This document shows, piece after piece, positions 24,791 to 36,960 of a DNA stretch of 64,000 nucleotides. Position numbers and translations under genes: made by a program. The stretch spans positions 310,001 through 374,000 of the forward strand of contig JALLLT010000001.1 in assembly GCA_025266875.1 (NCBI GenBank), written 5' to 3'. The notes beneath the pieces are model-generated. The model did no database searches. It saw only the letters and a list, made by a program, of their open reading frames with translations, and was not told where the DNA came from. The stretch is from Fennellomyces sp. T-0311 (taxonomy: Eukaryota; Mucoromycota; Mucoromycetes; Mucorales; Lichtheimiaceae). Positions within the stretch are counted from its first letter, which is position 1. Every line of letters starts with the position of its first letter.

Positions 24791-25345
24791 TTGTTCTTGT
24801 TTTTCGTGTATTAACCGAGTTGGAGGGTGAGCGAAGCGGGGCTGGGTGTTTGTTGGTTTCCGTATTTTTGCTAATTTCCTGGGGTGTTTTGTTGGGTTGT
24901 TATCTTCACAGTGCAGGTCGATGGCTCGTCAGTGGTGTATGAAAAGAAGGCCTTTCCGGTCTGAGAGTTGGAGTAGTAGAATTGGTTGTTAGAGATAAAG
25001 GCAAACATGAGAGACTTGAGAGGTTCTTGAGACAACAAGAGACTAATAAGAGGGTTCAAGCGAGATAGATAAGAGCGGTATTGAGATGAGAGAGATGAGC
25101 AAACAAGTAGAGATTTAGAAAATAACGGCAACCATATTTGATACAGGTCAGGTCAATATAGTACAGGTCAAGAGGGGGCAAATAAGGTAGAAAAGGTGTA
25201 GGAAATAATAAAAGGGCTTGGAAGAGGTAGCTTGAAGAAATGTGCTTGAGAAAAAGAACCGCAAGAGAAAAAAAAATAGCTCGCTCGCCCCAGATGGCTT
25301 ATTAAATAGACCCAGATGGCGAGATACATCGCAGTCCGTGATTGG
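24791..25345 (-). promoter_or_regulatory. Promoter and two-uORF leader of the Gcn4-like gene
   Basis: Reading the minus strand, a CCAAT box (25345-25341) and a TATA-like TATTTAAT (25308-25301) precede a leader of about 480 nt, assuming transcription starts near 25270. The 10-bp direct repeat CCCAGATGGC on the plus strand flanks the TATA-like box (about 25290-25299 and 25311-25320). uORF1 (25135-25115) encodes MVAVIF. uORF2 (25008-24871) encodes 45 residues starting MFAFISNNQF. Its stop is 80 nt from the main ATG. There is no other ATG between the putative start site and the main ATG. The transcription start is inferred, not seen. Confidence 0.65.
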
Positions 25346-28300
25346 TTAGCGATTATCTCATTCACATGACCCGCAGCCCGATTTTTTTTCTTTGCACATA
25401 ACTCCGGTTTGAACTTAACCACAAATGCCGATGCTCCGCTCCTACACTAAACTGCACGTTGACAGGGAGGGACGTGCAGCCGCGTAAAGCCAAGATCTGC
25501 TGGCTTGCAGTTGATCGAGCCCTGCGATCGAAAAAGTACAAATAGAATAGGAAAAGCCTTATCAAAGAAAAATTTGTTTGTGTTTACACTCCCTTATTTT
25601 TTCACACGCGCACAGGTTTTTTGTGTAGCACAATTTGTTGAGATACGCTGGGCGGAGGTTGGCTCGGCCTTCACCTTGATCCTCGGTTATACCTTTCGGT
25701 ACCCCAAGGACATATACGATATACTAATACTGAAACACGCATCATCTGGCGCAGGCGCAAACGTGGAAGATAATCCGTATAGCTCGCTGGTATTCTGTTG
25801 TTTTCCTAGCGAAGTGAGTTTTTTGTAATAAAGAATAAGCTTAGGAATAATCAGGGCATTGGATCAACATATCTTGACTTTCAAATATTCTGTCAAACGA
25901 TCACTTTCTTTTCAGAGAATATGCACGCGCGGCTCCATGTCCGTAGGTCGGGTATGTATCATTTTTATAAAACAGTTAGTGTAATGTAGTATCGAATAGG
26001 GAAATCAACATCGCGTGCTATTTTTTCATTGGACTTTTTTCCAGCAAGCTTTGCGCTCAAAAAAAGCATGATCCGGCTTACAAATAACATTTGAGTAGAA
26101 TTTTTTTCGTGGATCTATTCGGTTATATATCGCCCTGGCACCCATGCGCAATTGCGTCAAATGATCATGTCAAACCAATGCATATTACAAGTATCGAAAG
26201 CGGCTGCTTGCACATTCGAAAAGTTGTGGTTTTCATTTTTGACCGGCGCAACTGAAGACCTGGATATACAGGCTATATCAGTCGCATCGCGATGCAGGGC
26301 TTGGCGTATTCTAAATTAAAAGCTTATGGATACTTTCTGGCCACCACCAGTTATCTGTTAATATTTCCATAGAACGGAGAGTTGGCCAAATAGGTAATAG
26401 TTACATGATGAATACGCCAAAAAAAAATAAATCATGGTCTGACTTTAAAGATCATCGCCAACTTGGCGACGATATATTGATCTCTCCGATATAATCCAAA
26501 TAATGGGGTATTTAAAATCTATCGAATATAGGAAAAACAAAACTTTATGTAGGTTTTATGTTAATATCTTGCATACATCTTTGTTAGAAAAAGAAAAAGA
26601 AGTTTTAGTTTACGGAAAAGGTAACCCGGAACATCCTCAGGAACGGTTTGACTGGGTTTGCTGCGGCGATAGCGTGTAATGTACCTCTTGACTACTTTTT
26701 ATTTCCTTGATCCACATTACTGGTTCTTTCCGCGATGATACGTGAGCCTATCCGCTTTATGATTATTAGTTAATAGTAAAGTAAAAGAAAGCTGCTATAG
26801 TTTTTCTTGCTAACTACGACTTTTGAGAAGTAGCGTATTACGTTTACCTATACGTCTTTTTCTTTCTAGAAGTAAGGTATGCTCTCTTGATGTCTACAGA
26901 ATTGCTTAGCTTTGAAATATCATTCACACCCAATCTAACTTAAAACCTAATTACGGATATTTGGTGTGCCTAGTATACCAGCTAGAGCATCTGCAATAGC
27001 GTTACCAGATGAACAAAGGAGGAGCTAAATTTGACGGCGCGCTGTTCAGTAACATTAATCTGAGCAGATAGAGAAAGTGCTTTGTTTGCTATAGTCCGTC
27101 AGCAAATGTAGTAGTTGAAGAGGTATAGTAGTAGCGAAATTCCATCTTTCAAAGCCAAGCGATATCATGAAGAAGTGAACGGAATAGCCGAACGAACGGG
27201 AAAACCGAATGGACGAAGTAAATAGATGGATGGGATAATTGAATGAACAAAATCATTGAAAGGATCAAAGTCTTTTGTCATGGCAATATTGCGTTTTACG
27301 TATTGATATTACTGCTGTCAATAATGGTGCGGACACAAAGAGGCAAAAATATAAGCAATACTTCATGTTTTTTTTTTTCGCGTGGTAGATTACTAATCGA
27401 TAGCGATGGTAACCTAAAGGCATATGCTCATATCGCTTTTTGCTTTTAACCACTTTTATGACAACCAAAACTCGTATTAAAATTGACATCTGCTAAATAT
27501 AGTCGATCGATAAGCATTAAAATAACTAGTACGAATGTTTGAAAAATCTTATTTCTAAACTATACTGCTATTCAACAAATAAGCTAAAGTAGAGGTGATG
27601 ACTTTTTAGTTACTAGAAAAAAGTATAGACTGAAAAGGAACATGGACGGCAGCGTCAAGTTACTCGTCGTGTGAAAAAAATATTTTCATGCGGCAAATAA
27701 TTGAAAGTTAAGCTCTTAGCGTAAGGATAGTAGTGACGATGATGATCAAGATGCGAAAAAGCATACCTTGGTCATGAGAATTAACACAGGTAAAAGGAAA
27801 AGAAATCAAAGTTCCGTCGATGCGCAACGATAACAGATTGATTGGACCTTGGTACGTATATCGTTAAAGGCCTTTCAGGATAAAGCACATACTTATAAGT
27901 AAAGATTTGCCATGCACTTATGCAGTATTAGCAGTTAGCACGTTTACGCTCGTTAGGGAAACGAGCGTCAGTAGAATTGAACAATATAACTAGGATGGCA
28001 TATCTCAATCTTTGTAAATGATACCTATGCATATAAACCAGGACTTTCTACGCCCGGATTGATCAAGGGCTGGGTCTTTGAAATAAACAGAAAGGAATCC
28101 CACAGTTTAACAACGATTTCCCTATTGGAGTGTATTACTGACTGTTAGTCAATGTCTTTTAAGCTTTGTGTACTTCACGCGACCCCATCATTACGTATGG
28201 CGCCTGGTTGAAAGCAATATTCGCTGGTTTCGTATACATAGAAAAACTGTTATTGGCTCGGGCAGTGACATGTATTGTATGCAACTACTGTGTTAGGTAA

Positions 28301-28717
28301 AAGCCGATGCTACGGGTTGTACAGGTGCGGGTAACCAAATAAAAAAAAAGAGTGCCACTCTCGTCCCACAGGAGTCTGGTGTCGCCTGGGAAGACAAATA
28401 AAGATATTACTATAAACGTACGATGCGTTGATGTGTTGCCAGTGACCACTTCTTGTGGGATAAACCTTGACCGACGTGTATAAACCAAGCTCTCGGTCCA
28501 CGTAACAAATTCAGAAAAGGTAGCTGAATTCCAAAAGTGATTGTGCACATGGTCGAGTTCCTGGTTTTCTCAGAAGGAAATTTGTTTATTTCACGAAGAT
28601 AAGATGATACTGTACAAAATAACGAAAGAGCGCAAAGAGCTATGGCTATAGCAGAAAGAAATGGGGGGGGGGGTGATTCGGAGGGAACTACTTTCCAGAA
28701 GCATTTTTTGTAGTAAT
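25346..28717. other. Gene-poor tract of about 3.4 kb
   Basis: No open frame here has a recognisable domain. The longest (25505-25828, plus) has no homology I recognise and no clear splice partners. A degenerate short-period repeat rich in GAAC/GAAT lies at about 27178-27246. The rest is AT-rich and unremarkable. Confidence 0.5.
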
Positions 28718-29666
28718 TTAATAGACGGTCGACATGTGGTATCGTGATTCCTCGAAATCTTTAATCTGTTGATCGTGCAGTCTATGATGGCGGGCGCCAT
28801 TGCGAAGGCGAGACGAGTAGTTGGTGACTACCTTGGCAAAGTAGATCTATGTCAAAAGCATTGTTGAGTAATCACTGTTACACATGCCTTCCCCATTGTT
28901 TTTGTCCATACCTGCAGAAGCAGAACGATAAAGATAACAACGCCGTATGCGATCAAGAACGTCTTGATGATCGATTGACAGTCTTCGAGGGAAGTGGCGT
29001 GTGCATTCAAAGTTCCGGGATATCGTACGGGCGAGTAGTAGGTGCTTTCGGACAATACGGTCGGCGAGAGCGGAACCTGGTTGTTGTCAAATCCAACAAA
29101 GCCGGATCGCTGGCAAGACCTGACCAGGTCGTCGCGATTGACGGCCATGAGTGCAAGCGAAATGACGTATTTGACGATGGATAGTACACAGTTGATCCAT
29201 GCGATAATGCTGAATGCTTTGGCGAATCGACGGGAGGCCTACCCGAGCTTGTTAGATATCTTGCTTCATTGTCAACCATAGGCAACGTACAAAGAGCGAT
29301 CCGATCACACCAAAGAAACCGCCAACGCAAATAATGACGGTAAGTAGTAGTCCGATGTAATACCACGCCTTCGCTGATTGCCCGGAGTATATCGTGACAG
29401 CTGTACACAATCAATGAGTTGGTCATCCCAAATTATATTACGATTGTAACTGTCGTGCTGTTTACCATTACTGCCCATGAATCCAGTGACGGCATCAAAC
29501 AGGTACACCACCTATATATATATATATATATATATTTTTGAGAATTGGAAACCTCATCGTGAAGGCAATCAATGCCGAGATTACGTACAAAGAACCATAG
29601 AGCAATGATAAAAGTACCCAGCCGAAGCGGAATGAAGCAGCAGCATTTATCCATTCCCAAGCCCAT
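28718..29666 (-). CDS. Four-transmembrane fungal protein, five exons
   Basis: Not recognised. It starts MGLGMDKCCCFIPLRLGTF, with a Cys cluster at residues 8-10 next to the first helix, a likely palmitoylation site by inference. Four hydrophobic helices follow: TFIIALWFFVVYLFDAVTG, YYIGLLLTVIICVGGFFGVI, FSIIAWINCVLSIVKYVISL, and FLIAYGVVIFIVLLLQIYF. A loop of about 60 residues with several Ser and Tyr lies between helices 3 and 4. The short basic tail ends SRYHMSTVY with the stop at 28718-28720. Introns were placed by frame: one ends in an (AT)n run at 29535-29513 just before TAG, and others start near 29467, 29290 and 28911. The four-helix plan resembles MARVEL or tetraspan-like families but lacks a signature I could confirm. 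Confidence 0.75.
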
Positions 29667-30315
29667 GGTGATCGATTCAAGCGAAATGTATAGGAGAACG
29701 AGCGGTAGGGGACGAGCAAGGAGAGTAAACGAAAATGCTAAAAACTCCAGCGCTTCTGATTCGCTTCCAGTAATTAACGGCGGACCTTGATGTCTGTGTT
29801 TGGGTGACACGGTGGTCATGCCATACTAACCGCCAAAGCAACCTTATTAACGCTCAGGCCCAATGTGGCACGCTATTGTAAGCAGTGGCAATGGACTTTC
29901 GCGAGGTATTATGATCTCTGAATATTGATTAAGCGACATATTATCATACAATACATAGATCATCAGGATGATGCTGCTGCTCCGCGTAAACAGCACAGTG
30001 CCTTAACACAAGAGCACAGTTATGTACGTATGATACCTCATCATATGATGGTATCCTGTAAAGTAGGTAATTATCAAAGTGCACTGTATCCCATGCTGTT
30101 ATTTGTTGGGATAATATAATCTATGCTATAGAATGACCCATTGTTATATCCAGCAATACGAGCAGCTTTTCCCGAGAGTAGAAGGATGACAATGAAATCT
30201 GAAGCAACCTCTCAATACGTATCAGCACATAATCAAAGCAAGATCGCTCCCTGCATGAGCGGAATATAGGTCATAAGCGGTTAGTAGTGTAAATCCAACA
30301 AGTTTATTAGTCTGT

Positions 30316-32008
30316 CTACAAAAAGTTAACGCCGAGACCGAGCTGAAAGCCATGTCGTGGCAGATCGCTGGCCTTGAATCGTAAAGGTATACAGAAGTTT
30401 GCCTCGACTCTTGCCAGCTCGTGGTGGAAAATCAAACCAAAGCCAGCAGCTGTCCGAGACTCATTAATAAGCTCCTCAAGAGTACCGTTCAGTGGAGCAT
30501 CTAGGCATAGATAGCTTTAGTATTACCCTTCATTTATAAATAATTGCATCGCATTACCTTTGGCCTTGTTGGCAAGGTTACCAGCATTGAAGAATGCGTG
30601 GACCCTGATGGGAAGATGATCAGCACCGGGGATAGGAGCCGTCAAGCTTGCTCCAGCCGCATAATACACGTTTCCGCCAACAGCATCATCTGTACACAAA
30701 CAGATCAGTTCACCCAAGTTATATGCCAACAGAAAAAAAATGCAAAACATACTGCCATCTCTTGGTCCAATGCCTCCCATCTCAAATCCTCGTACGGAAA
30801 GTGGACCGCCAACGTAGAATCTGTCTGAAACGTTGATCTTTTTGCCGTCTGTTGGCACCAAAAGACCACACTTAAGACCGGCACTCAGAGTAATATCCCC
30901 ACCGAGAGGCTGATGCACTTGAGCAGCCACTTCGTGCTTGAAAAAAGCAGCGTCACCGCGCTGACCAACACCAGCAAGTTCCTGAATCACTGCGAGGTAT
31001 TTGCCCTTGGTTGGCATGGTGACATGGTCACGAGTGTCGTGCACGAACGCGTGAGTCACTGCAGATTTGATGTTTTCACCAGTATCCGCGCGAACGCTAA
31101 GCCGTGAATAGTCATTTAACTATGCATTGCGATATCTTCTTTCACTTACGTAGCTGATGACTTGGGCTGTCCAATGACATCGCGATGGGTCAAGGCATAC
31201 GCCAGTTCGTGCTTGCCATAGGACGTGACACCCTAGCGTACACCTCTCAGTATCGCATGAAACAACTCAATCGCTCATGTTTACCTTTACACGGACACCG
31301 GTACTCTTTGCGCGTTCGTCATAGCGGTTGATCATGGAAAAGTCCTTAATCGAACCCTTGGCGAAAGCCTCCAGTCTAACATCGGGAGAGCCCTGGACAG
31401 GTGTGCTCAAAGCACCCTTGGAGGATAGATCGAATAAGTTTTTCCCACTCTTACTCATAAACCCGCTTCTCTTCTTTACCTCAACTTCAGCTTTTGTACG
31501 ATTACCGAATGCGAATCGAGCTGTCGCAGTCTCTGCACCACCGAAAATGTTTCTAAGCGAAACAGCGCCAGTCTATACGCATGTCATCAGTACTTCTTAT
31601 CGCTTCGCGTTATTCATGCGTTACCATATTGGCTTCGTTTTCGGCGACGGCAAGGGTGGTTTGATAAACACCCTTTGTCTTTTCCTTCAAGTCGAACGTA
31701 ACATTGACGGAATCAGGATTGGCACGCGACGTATCCATGTAAACCTTGATCTCTTCAAAAATATCGTGACGCTGAAGCTTGGCTGCTGCTTCCTTGACAC
31801 TTTCGAGAACATTGCCAGTGGTTTTCGCGTCGAAAACATCGTTAATAATGCCATTCAAGAATGATTCTCGAGTAATGGACGTGCCGAGAATACGAAGTGC
31901 ATCAACGCGAAGCGGGGCCTCCGATGGTACTGGTATCTATTCCAATAAATCGTTTGGTTAATCAATAGCAATGGAATGGGTAATGCAATGGCTTACCGAA
32001 GTTGCCAT
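30316..32008 (-). CDS. SAM50: Sorting and assembly machinery component 50 (beta-barrel insertase)
   Basis: Core subunit of the mitochondrial outer-membrane SAM complex, Omp85/BamA superfamily, which inserts beta-barrel proteins. The N-terminal POTRA-like part reads RVDALRILGTSITRESF and a helical segment FDAKTTGNVLESVKEAAAKL. The barrel follows, with strands such as TGAVSLRNIFGGAETATARF, YGKHELAYALTHRDV, and a conserved DRFYVGGPLSVRGFEM (the family RGF motif of the inward loop). It ends with the aromatic terminal strand HGFQLGLGVNFL. Start ATG at 32008 opens a 12-nt first exon (MATS) joined over a short intron to IPVPSEAPLR; no longer in-frame start was found. About seven short introns are needed. 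The RGF motif, final Leu and overall length of about 450 residues make this secure. Confidence 0.92.
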
Positions 32009-32858
32009 GTTTATGCAAAAGGTGGGTGCGCGAGTATCACCCCAGCAACAGTTCGTTGAATTATACGCTGTAAGTCACACTCACCCTGGCGACACCCGCA
32101 TCGAAATCGATCTATGCCTGATCACGGTGCCCTATCTTATGATATCGTTGCAAAAACAGAATTCTGCGCTTTAAGCAAGGCATGGTCGTTGTATACCGTG
32201 CATGTCTGGTGATTGGCAGCTGTTGTGGTACCACTTTTTACGTTGTAATGAGCAGTCATGGTAGGGTCGTTGGATGGGTGGTTATCTTTGCTTCCTTTAT
32301 CTACGTGTAATCTATTCAAAGATATAATTTATACAAGAGTAATAGTTTCATTGCTATGAAATTTTTCGTGCGTTAAAGTATCATCTTAATAGCACCTCAT
32401 AGGAGTCACTGTAGTATCGGCCTGATCTCTTGATAGTTTCAAATGACCCATCTCCATCGGTTGCTTTCTCTGGCTAATGTAGTAAGAATATTCAACCTTG
32501 CTACTATTATGCATTGGTACAGGCGATAAGTACTGGTTACCAATGTTGTTTGATCTTTTAAGCATGGATATTTTTTAATCTTCTGCTCGTATATTCTCCT
32601 GACCATTACCATTCGTTGTGCGGACAACCCAGCTGCATCACCACACTTTACTTACTAGTAAATGCTTACCTTTAAAAACCGATTACCGATAAGACCCGTT
32701 CGGTACATACGAGGAGGATCATACATTTGACCAATAGCTTTTATGCAATAGTAGGGTTATTTGCATAACAAAAAACACGAAAACCAGAAAAGCAATTCTA
32801 TGCATAGACAATACGGGAGAGAATAAAAAAAGAGATAAAAATTATGGCCTGCAGTGCA
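32009..32858. other. Intergenic region between Sam50 and the Sec14-like gene
   Basis: About 850 bp, AT-rich. Short minus-strand frames (for example 32137-32319) have no domain and no convincing splice link to Sam50. I see nothing else. Confidence 0.45.
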
Positions 32859-34107
32859 TCACAAGTAGTCGATGGTCTTGTAAGGGCTTCCAGTTCGCTT
32901 CAAGAATGAGCTCCAGTAACGTTCAATATCAAATACAAAATTGTGGTTTCCGCCGAAATCAGACTCCAAGTAATCCAGCGAAATGTAATCCTTTAGGTGA
33001 ACCCACTGGCGGTCACTACCGTCATGGGTCTGTTGCTGTTCCTTGCTTGGCCTGTCCTTATCATAGACAAATTTGATCTTGGCTCTCGTCTGAGGATCCA
33101 TGAAAGGGGATATCAACTTGAATGTGGCAAAGAAAAACCATGGCGCTATCAAATTTGTTTTTAAATATTGTTAGCTCGCAAAATTTTTGCTTATGGGTAA
33201 TATATATATATAAAGAATAACTCACAGTCCACAACAAAGGCAATACCTGTGTGTGTATTTGTTTACCAAATTGTGAGTGCAAAGAACGGTACTCGAATGA
33301 ATTCTTTTCGATTACCTAGTCTCTCGGGATAATGATTGCCCAGTATATCCAAAAACTTCTTGCACGTTGCAATGCTTGGATTATTCGCATAGGCTGCATC
33401 CTTGAAATCCACGATAATGGCTATCGTGTCTACGCTAGGCGGCATAAGACGGATCCCGCGTTCCAGACAAAACAATATGTGCTTCGTTTGTCGATCCTCG
33501 TCCTTTGAGTTTTGTAGCCTTGGTCTTATAATCCAGATAGGTCGACCACACTTGTCAAATCCGTTAAAGTACATTTTCCCCACCTCTACCTGTGAAGAGA
33601 GAGATTAGTATGATCGTTTATTGTATGCACGTGCTGTTCATCTTTGACCTCTGGCCTAATAAACCCTGGGTCAAGTTCATCAGGGCGATAATCACGGCGC
33701 CATCGAACAGTATTATCGAACAGTATTTTCTAACATTACTCTAGCACTCTTCAAAAGGTTTGTAAATATTTCATCATGTAGTTTGATTCAACACTACATA
33801 CTTCGTAATCCCATCTTCTTGCGCGCAAGTACCGTCTCAATGTTGCATCTGTCAAGAATCCCTTTTCATTCGGATAGTAATCATGATTTATCGGAAGCAT
33901 GATACTATCGACATGATTTCGAAGCTGTGCAACCTTGTTCAGTTGTGATTCATTTACGAAAGCATTGTTTGCTGCTGGAAAATAATTTGCTGGAGGATCG
34001 AGCAATGGCTCAGACGTCGCAAGATTGCCGCTCGTGGATAAAGCTCCTGTTGACCGGTTATCACTATAAACTGAATTGGATCGTGATCTTGATCGAAAAA
34101 AGCTCAT
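32859..34107 (-). CDS. Sec14-like CRAL-TRIO lipid-transfer protein, frame broken by a 13-bp duplication
   Basis: Phosphatidylinositol-transfer-type protein of the Sec14 family. Exon 1 (34107-33802) encodes a Ser/Arg-rich start (MSFFRSRSRSNSVYS) and the CRAL-TRIO N part DATLRRYLRARRWDYE. Later exons encode KMYFNGFDKCGRPIWIIRP, the lipid-binding core IAIIVDFKDAAYANN, LDILGNHYPERLG, and a lid region VVDSPWFFFATFKLISPFMD. The protein ends at 32859. In exon 2 (from 33748) the 13-bp unit at 33702-33714 is repeated exactly at 33715-33727. This places a TAA at 33715-33713 and shifts the frame, although family-like sequence (a WRRDYRPDEL block) resumes right after it. Without one copy the exon would stay open. 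It is either a recent null allele or a sequence error; all other exons look intact. Confidence 0.8.
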
Positions 34108-35700
34108 AATTGTCGATCGAGCTGCAACAGATAGAAGTGGGCAGAAAAGTTAAACTAGCACTTGACATTTTATACGTAAAGTGGACATCTTACTGATCCA
34201 AGTCACATATTGGCGGGGAAAGCGGAGCGTTGTAGCCAAGACTACATGCCGAGAGAGCAATTAAGCGATACGTTCAAACTGTCACACAGCCAAGAAAGCC
34301 CAGCGAGGGTAAGGTATACTTTTTTCTTACTTGGTTACGACATTGTTTCATACTTATTCAGTTTGTTAAATTATGCCTATTACTCAGTTATCCTCATCAC
34401 AACACATATTATTTCGTAGATAACACTACTACACATAGGTAATTAACATTTATACAATCTCACAGATTGACGATACGTCGATCCAAGTTTAACGAAAAAG
34501 TTGCACTTTGTATTAGTGCTAGGATACGCTCTTTACAAAGCCCTCCAGAAGATGCTAACGGTTGTACATAAAATATCTTTTCCTTTCCAGAGACCTATAT
34601 ATGTATACAAGAATAAGTTATGGTCACTCAAATATAGCTAATGTATATCTGCATCAGTCATCTACAACGAGTAGATGAGAGAAAACAGTAGTAGTTCATT
34701 CCAAAACAATAAGCCTACATACCGATATCAAAGTTTAGTATGGTAAGGTGAAAGGTGGCTGACTTATGTATTTTAATAGCCATAGCCTTCTTCCATTCGT
34801 TTTATTTGCCAATACTGTGGTATCATTTAACGAGGAAAGGCTTTCGAATGGCAAGATCAAAATAAGATAATGCTTTATTGAGGAAAACTAGTTGCTATTT
34901 ATACTAATGATGAGTCGGGACAGAAAAGATGAATACTTTTGTTTAATAGCCCAAAGATCCATGTTATCGCTGAGTCTCTAATGACTTTGCTACCTAACGT
35001 CAATGAGATCGAAGGTCATATAGAGCTTTGGTTAACAAAGTTGCCCTGCATGATCAGTAAAGCCGGATCAAGGTTGGATATGCAAGCAAATAAGGCAATT
35101 GATAACTGTACGGTTGTTGATGTCGCAATAACAACGGGTACAAAAAAGGACTAAGGAAAAGCATGTAACCAGGGATGATGCTGTATGTCGGGAATACACC
35201 AACCATTGTACAAGCTGATGAACCTCACGATCGATCCGGCGGTATGCAGCGCTGTTGAGACGATAACGGTGACGATATGATAATGGTGCACAACAACGGT
35301 GTGGTAGTAGTGATGGCGGTGAATGGATTGTTGGCGGCTGAACGCGCGGGCGATAAAGCGCTTTAAATAAAAAAAAATCCATATATGGGCGCCCTTGAAT
35401 GACAAATATAAAAAATACATTACTTACCAAATCGCGTTGGAGGCAGTGTTGGTTGGCACGACAGGAGCGACGAACAGAAGAGACCATGATTACGAACAAT
35501 GAACAAATACTGGCGCGTCAACATGCAATGTGTTTCACAAAAACAAGTTTTGTTTACTGCTCTGACGTTTCTGCATCAGTTGTCGTCCTCATCCATTGCC
35601 ACGTTTCAAAACTGAAAGGGCGAAATGAGCAACATGACAACTTTGGTATAACCCGCGCTTTCCTGTTCTAGCTCTGGTCGCTTTCAATGACGTGCCTTTT
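34108..35700. other. Intergenic tract of about 1.6 kb
   Basis: AT-rich sequence with no recognisable gene. A minus-strand frame at 35499-35151 can be spliced with a GTAAGT donor near 35439, but the product has no domain I can support (see rejected). Confidence 0.4.
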
Positions 35701-36240
35701 CTTTTTTTCGGCGGTTTGATTCATTGGACCAAGGGAACGGTTGAGTTTGGCAAGTGGTACAAGCTTTGGGCGTGTTTGCATTTCTGAGATCTGTCAAAAC
35801 TATCACGAGATGCCATTGTAATAAATGGATCAGTGAAGTATGTTTCAGTGACAATGCACAGATACGCTATCACCCCATTTTACGAACTCACAAGGAAATA
35901 GGCACTGTTGTGGTTGTTGTCGACATTCCACGACCAGAGGAACGATATAAAATCATCGGCGGACACGACATGGAAGTTACCGGAGCGGATAAAATGTAAG
36001 CGTCAAAGAGTGTATCAATGGAATGCTTTTGTCGGTGTAGAGCTATTCAACTTTACTGGTCGTGCGAGTACTTTGTCACTTTGTGGCGTTTTCGGCAATC
36101 GCACTGCGGAATTAGGCTGGAGGAATAACAGCACCTTTTAGTTCAGCAACAGCTGACATTCCTATTCGTAGAGAATGGTCGTCGACACCAAACCACTCAA
36201 ATTTTCCGATCCTGGTCACGACGGCTATACCAGTCTGATG
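35700..36240 (+). pseudogene. Decayed coding tract of unknown family
   Basis: Three plus-strand frames carry coding-like stretches interrupted by stops. One reads FGGLIHWTKGTVEFGKWYKL near 35710 and ends in a stop. Another reads QIRYHPILRTHKEIGTVVVV then IPRPEERYKIIGGHD, and a plausible GTAAGC intron at about 35997-36041 links it to IQLYWSCEYFVTLWRFRQSH. That frame meets a TAA near 36120 and then stays open as QQQLTFLFVENGRRHQTTQI to a second stop near 36285. Amino-acid composition and continuity look like an old gene with nonsense changes. I do not recognise the family, and a genuine but mis-modelled gene cannot be excluded. Confidence 0.3.
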
Positions 36241-36640
36241 GTGTCATTGTGCACCACCCGTTTGAGTTTAATACGTATGCATAAAAATATTGCCTATGTT
36301 AGGTAAGCACTTAAGCCTAGAAACCTTCGTTTTTGCCATGCTACGAATCCCGAAATGAACAACCCGTATTATCTTTGACTTGCCCTGAGAGACCTGTTTT
36401 TTTGGTTTAGCAACTCGCGATACATCGTCACCGAGTTCGGACAGATCGCTGTAGGATCTATTTTTAAGCGGTTCCTGAAGGATCACGAGGAGCATGATGA
36501 GGCAAAGTGCAGAATCTGCTTTACCAACCCCCTTATGCATTCCGGGAACGCGCCATAAGCATAGCCATCGTTCGCTAATTATAGCCGACCTGTATGCATA
36601 ACCCAATTATAGATGCAAAGAGGTTTGCATCGGATGAATG

Positions 36641-36960
36641 TGTCGTCCTTATAACTGATTGAACCACAGAGAGATAGACGACCCACGAAGAATGAGACCA
36701 CAAGGGTGAGTAACCACAGAGGTATATGACCACGAAGAATATAAGCAGATAGATGATGATTTATTCCATAAACTAAACTGATATTTATACTGTTTCTAAT
36801 ACTAAAAATATATACAATACTGCTGCGGTGCGTAGCAAAGCCAAACGGCTTTGAGGATCAAAGAGGCAGGTGCTGCGCATTACGTCAAGACGTACTGCTG
36901 CGCGCCGGAGTAGAAGAAGTGTCATCGGAATTACCATGTTCCGCACAATGTACTACGACA
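36641..36960 (-). repeat. 3' LTR of the Ty3/gypsy element
   Basis: 320 bp, same sequence as the copy at 41707-42026 on visual comparison. It starts TGTCGTCCTT and ends TACTACGACA on the plus strand. The terminal inverted hexamer TGTCGT/ACGACA is perfect. The pol stop codon (36963-36961) abuts it directly. Confidence 0.95.

Noticed and set aside
24871..25131. 86-codon minus-strand open frame upstream of the bZIP gene
   Set aside because: Its upstream part has no ATG. Only the internal ATG at 25008 is usable, and that segment is better explained as uORF2 of the leader.
25505..25828. 107-codon plus-strand frame
   Set aside because: No recognised domain, no supported splice partner, and in a tract without other coding signals.
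32137..32319. Extra N-terminal exon for Sam50
   Set aside because: No donor/acceptor pair keeps phase with the Sam50 exon starting at 32008, and the Sam50 start there is sufficient.
35151..35499. Spliced minus-strand frame with QRDL and HPWL strings suggesting a kinase remnant
   Set aside because: The spacing between the two strings is far too short for a kinase domain and no other kinase motif is present. Composition (His/Tyr/Ile runs) looks random.
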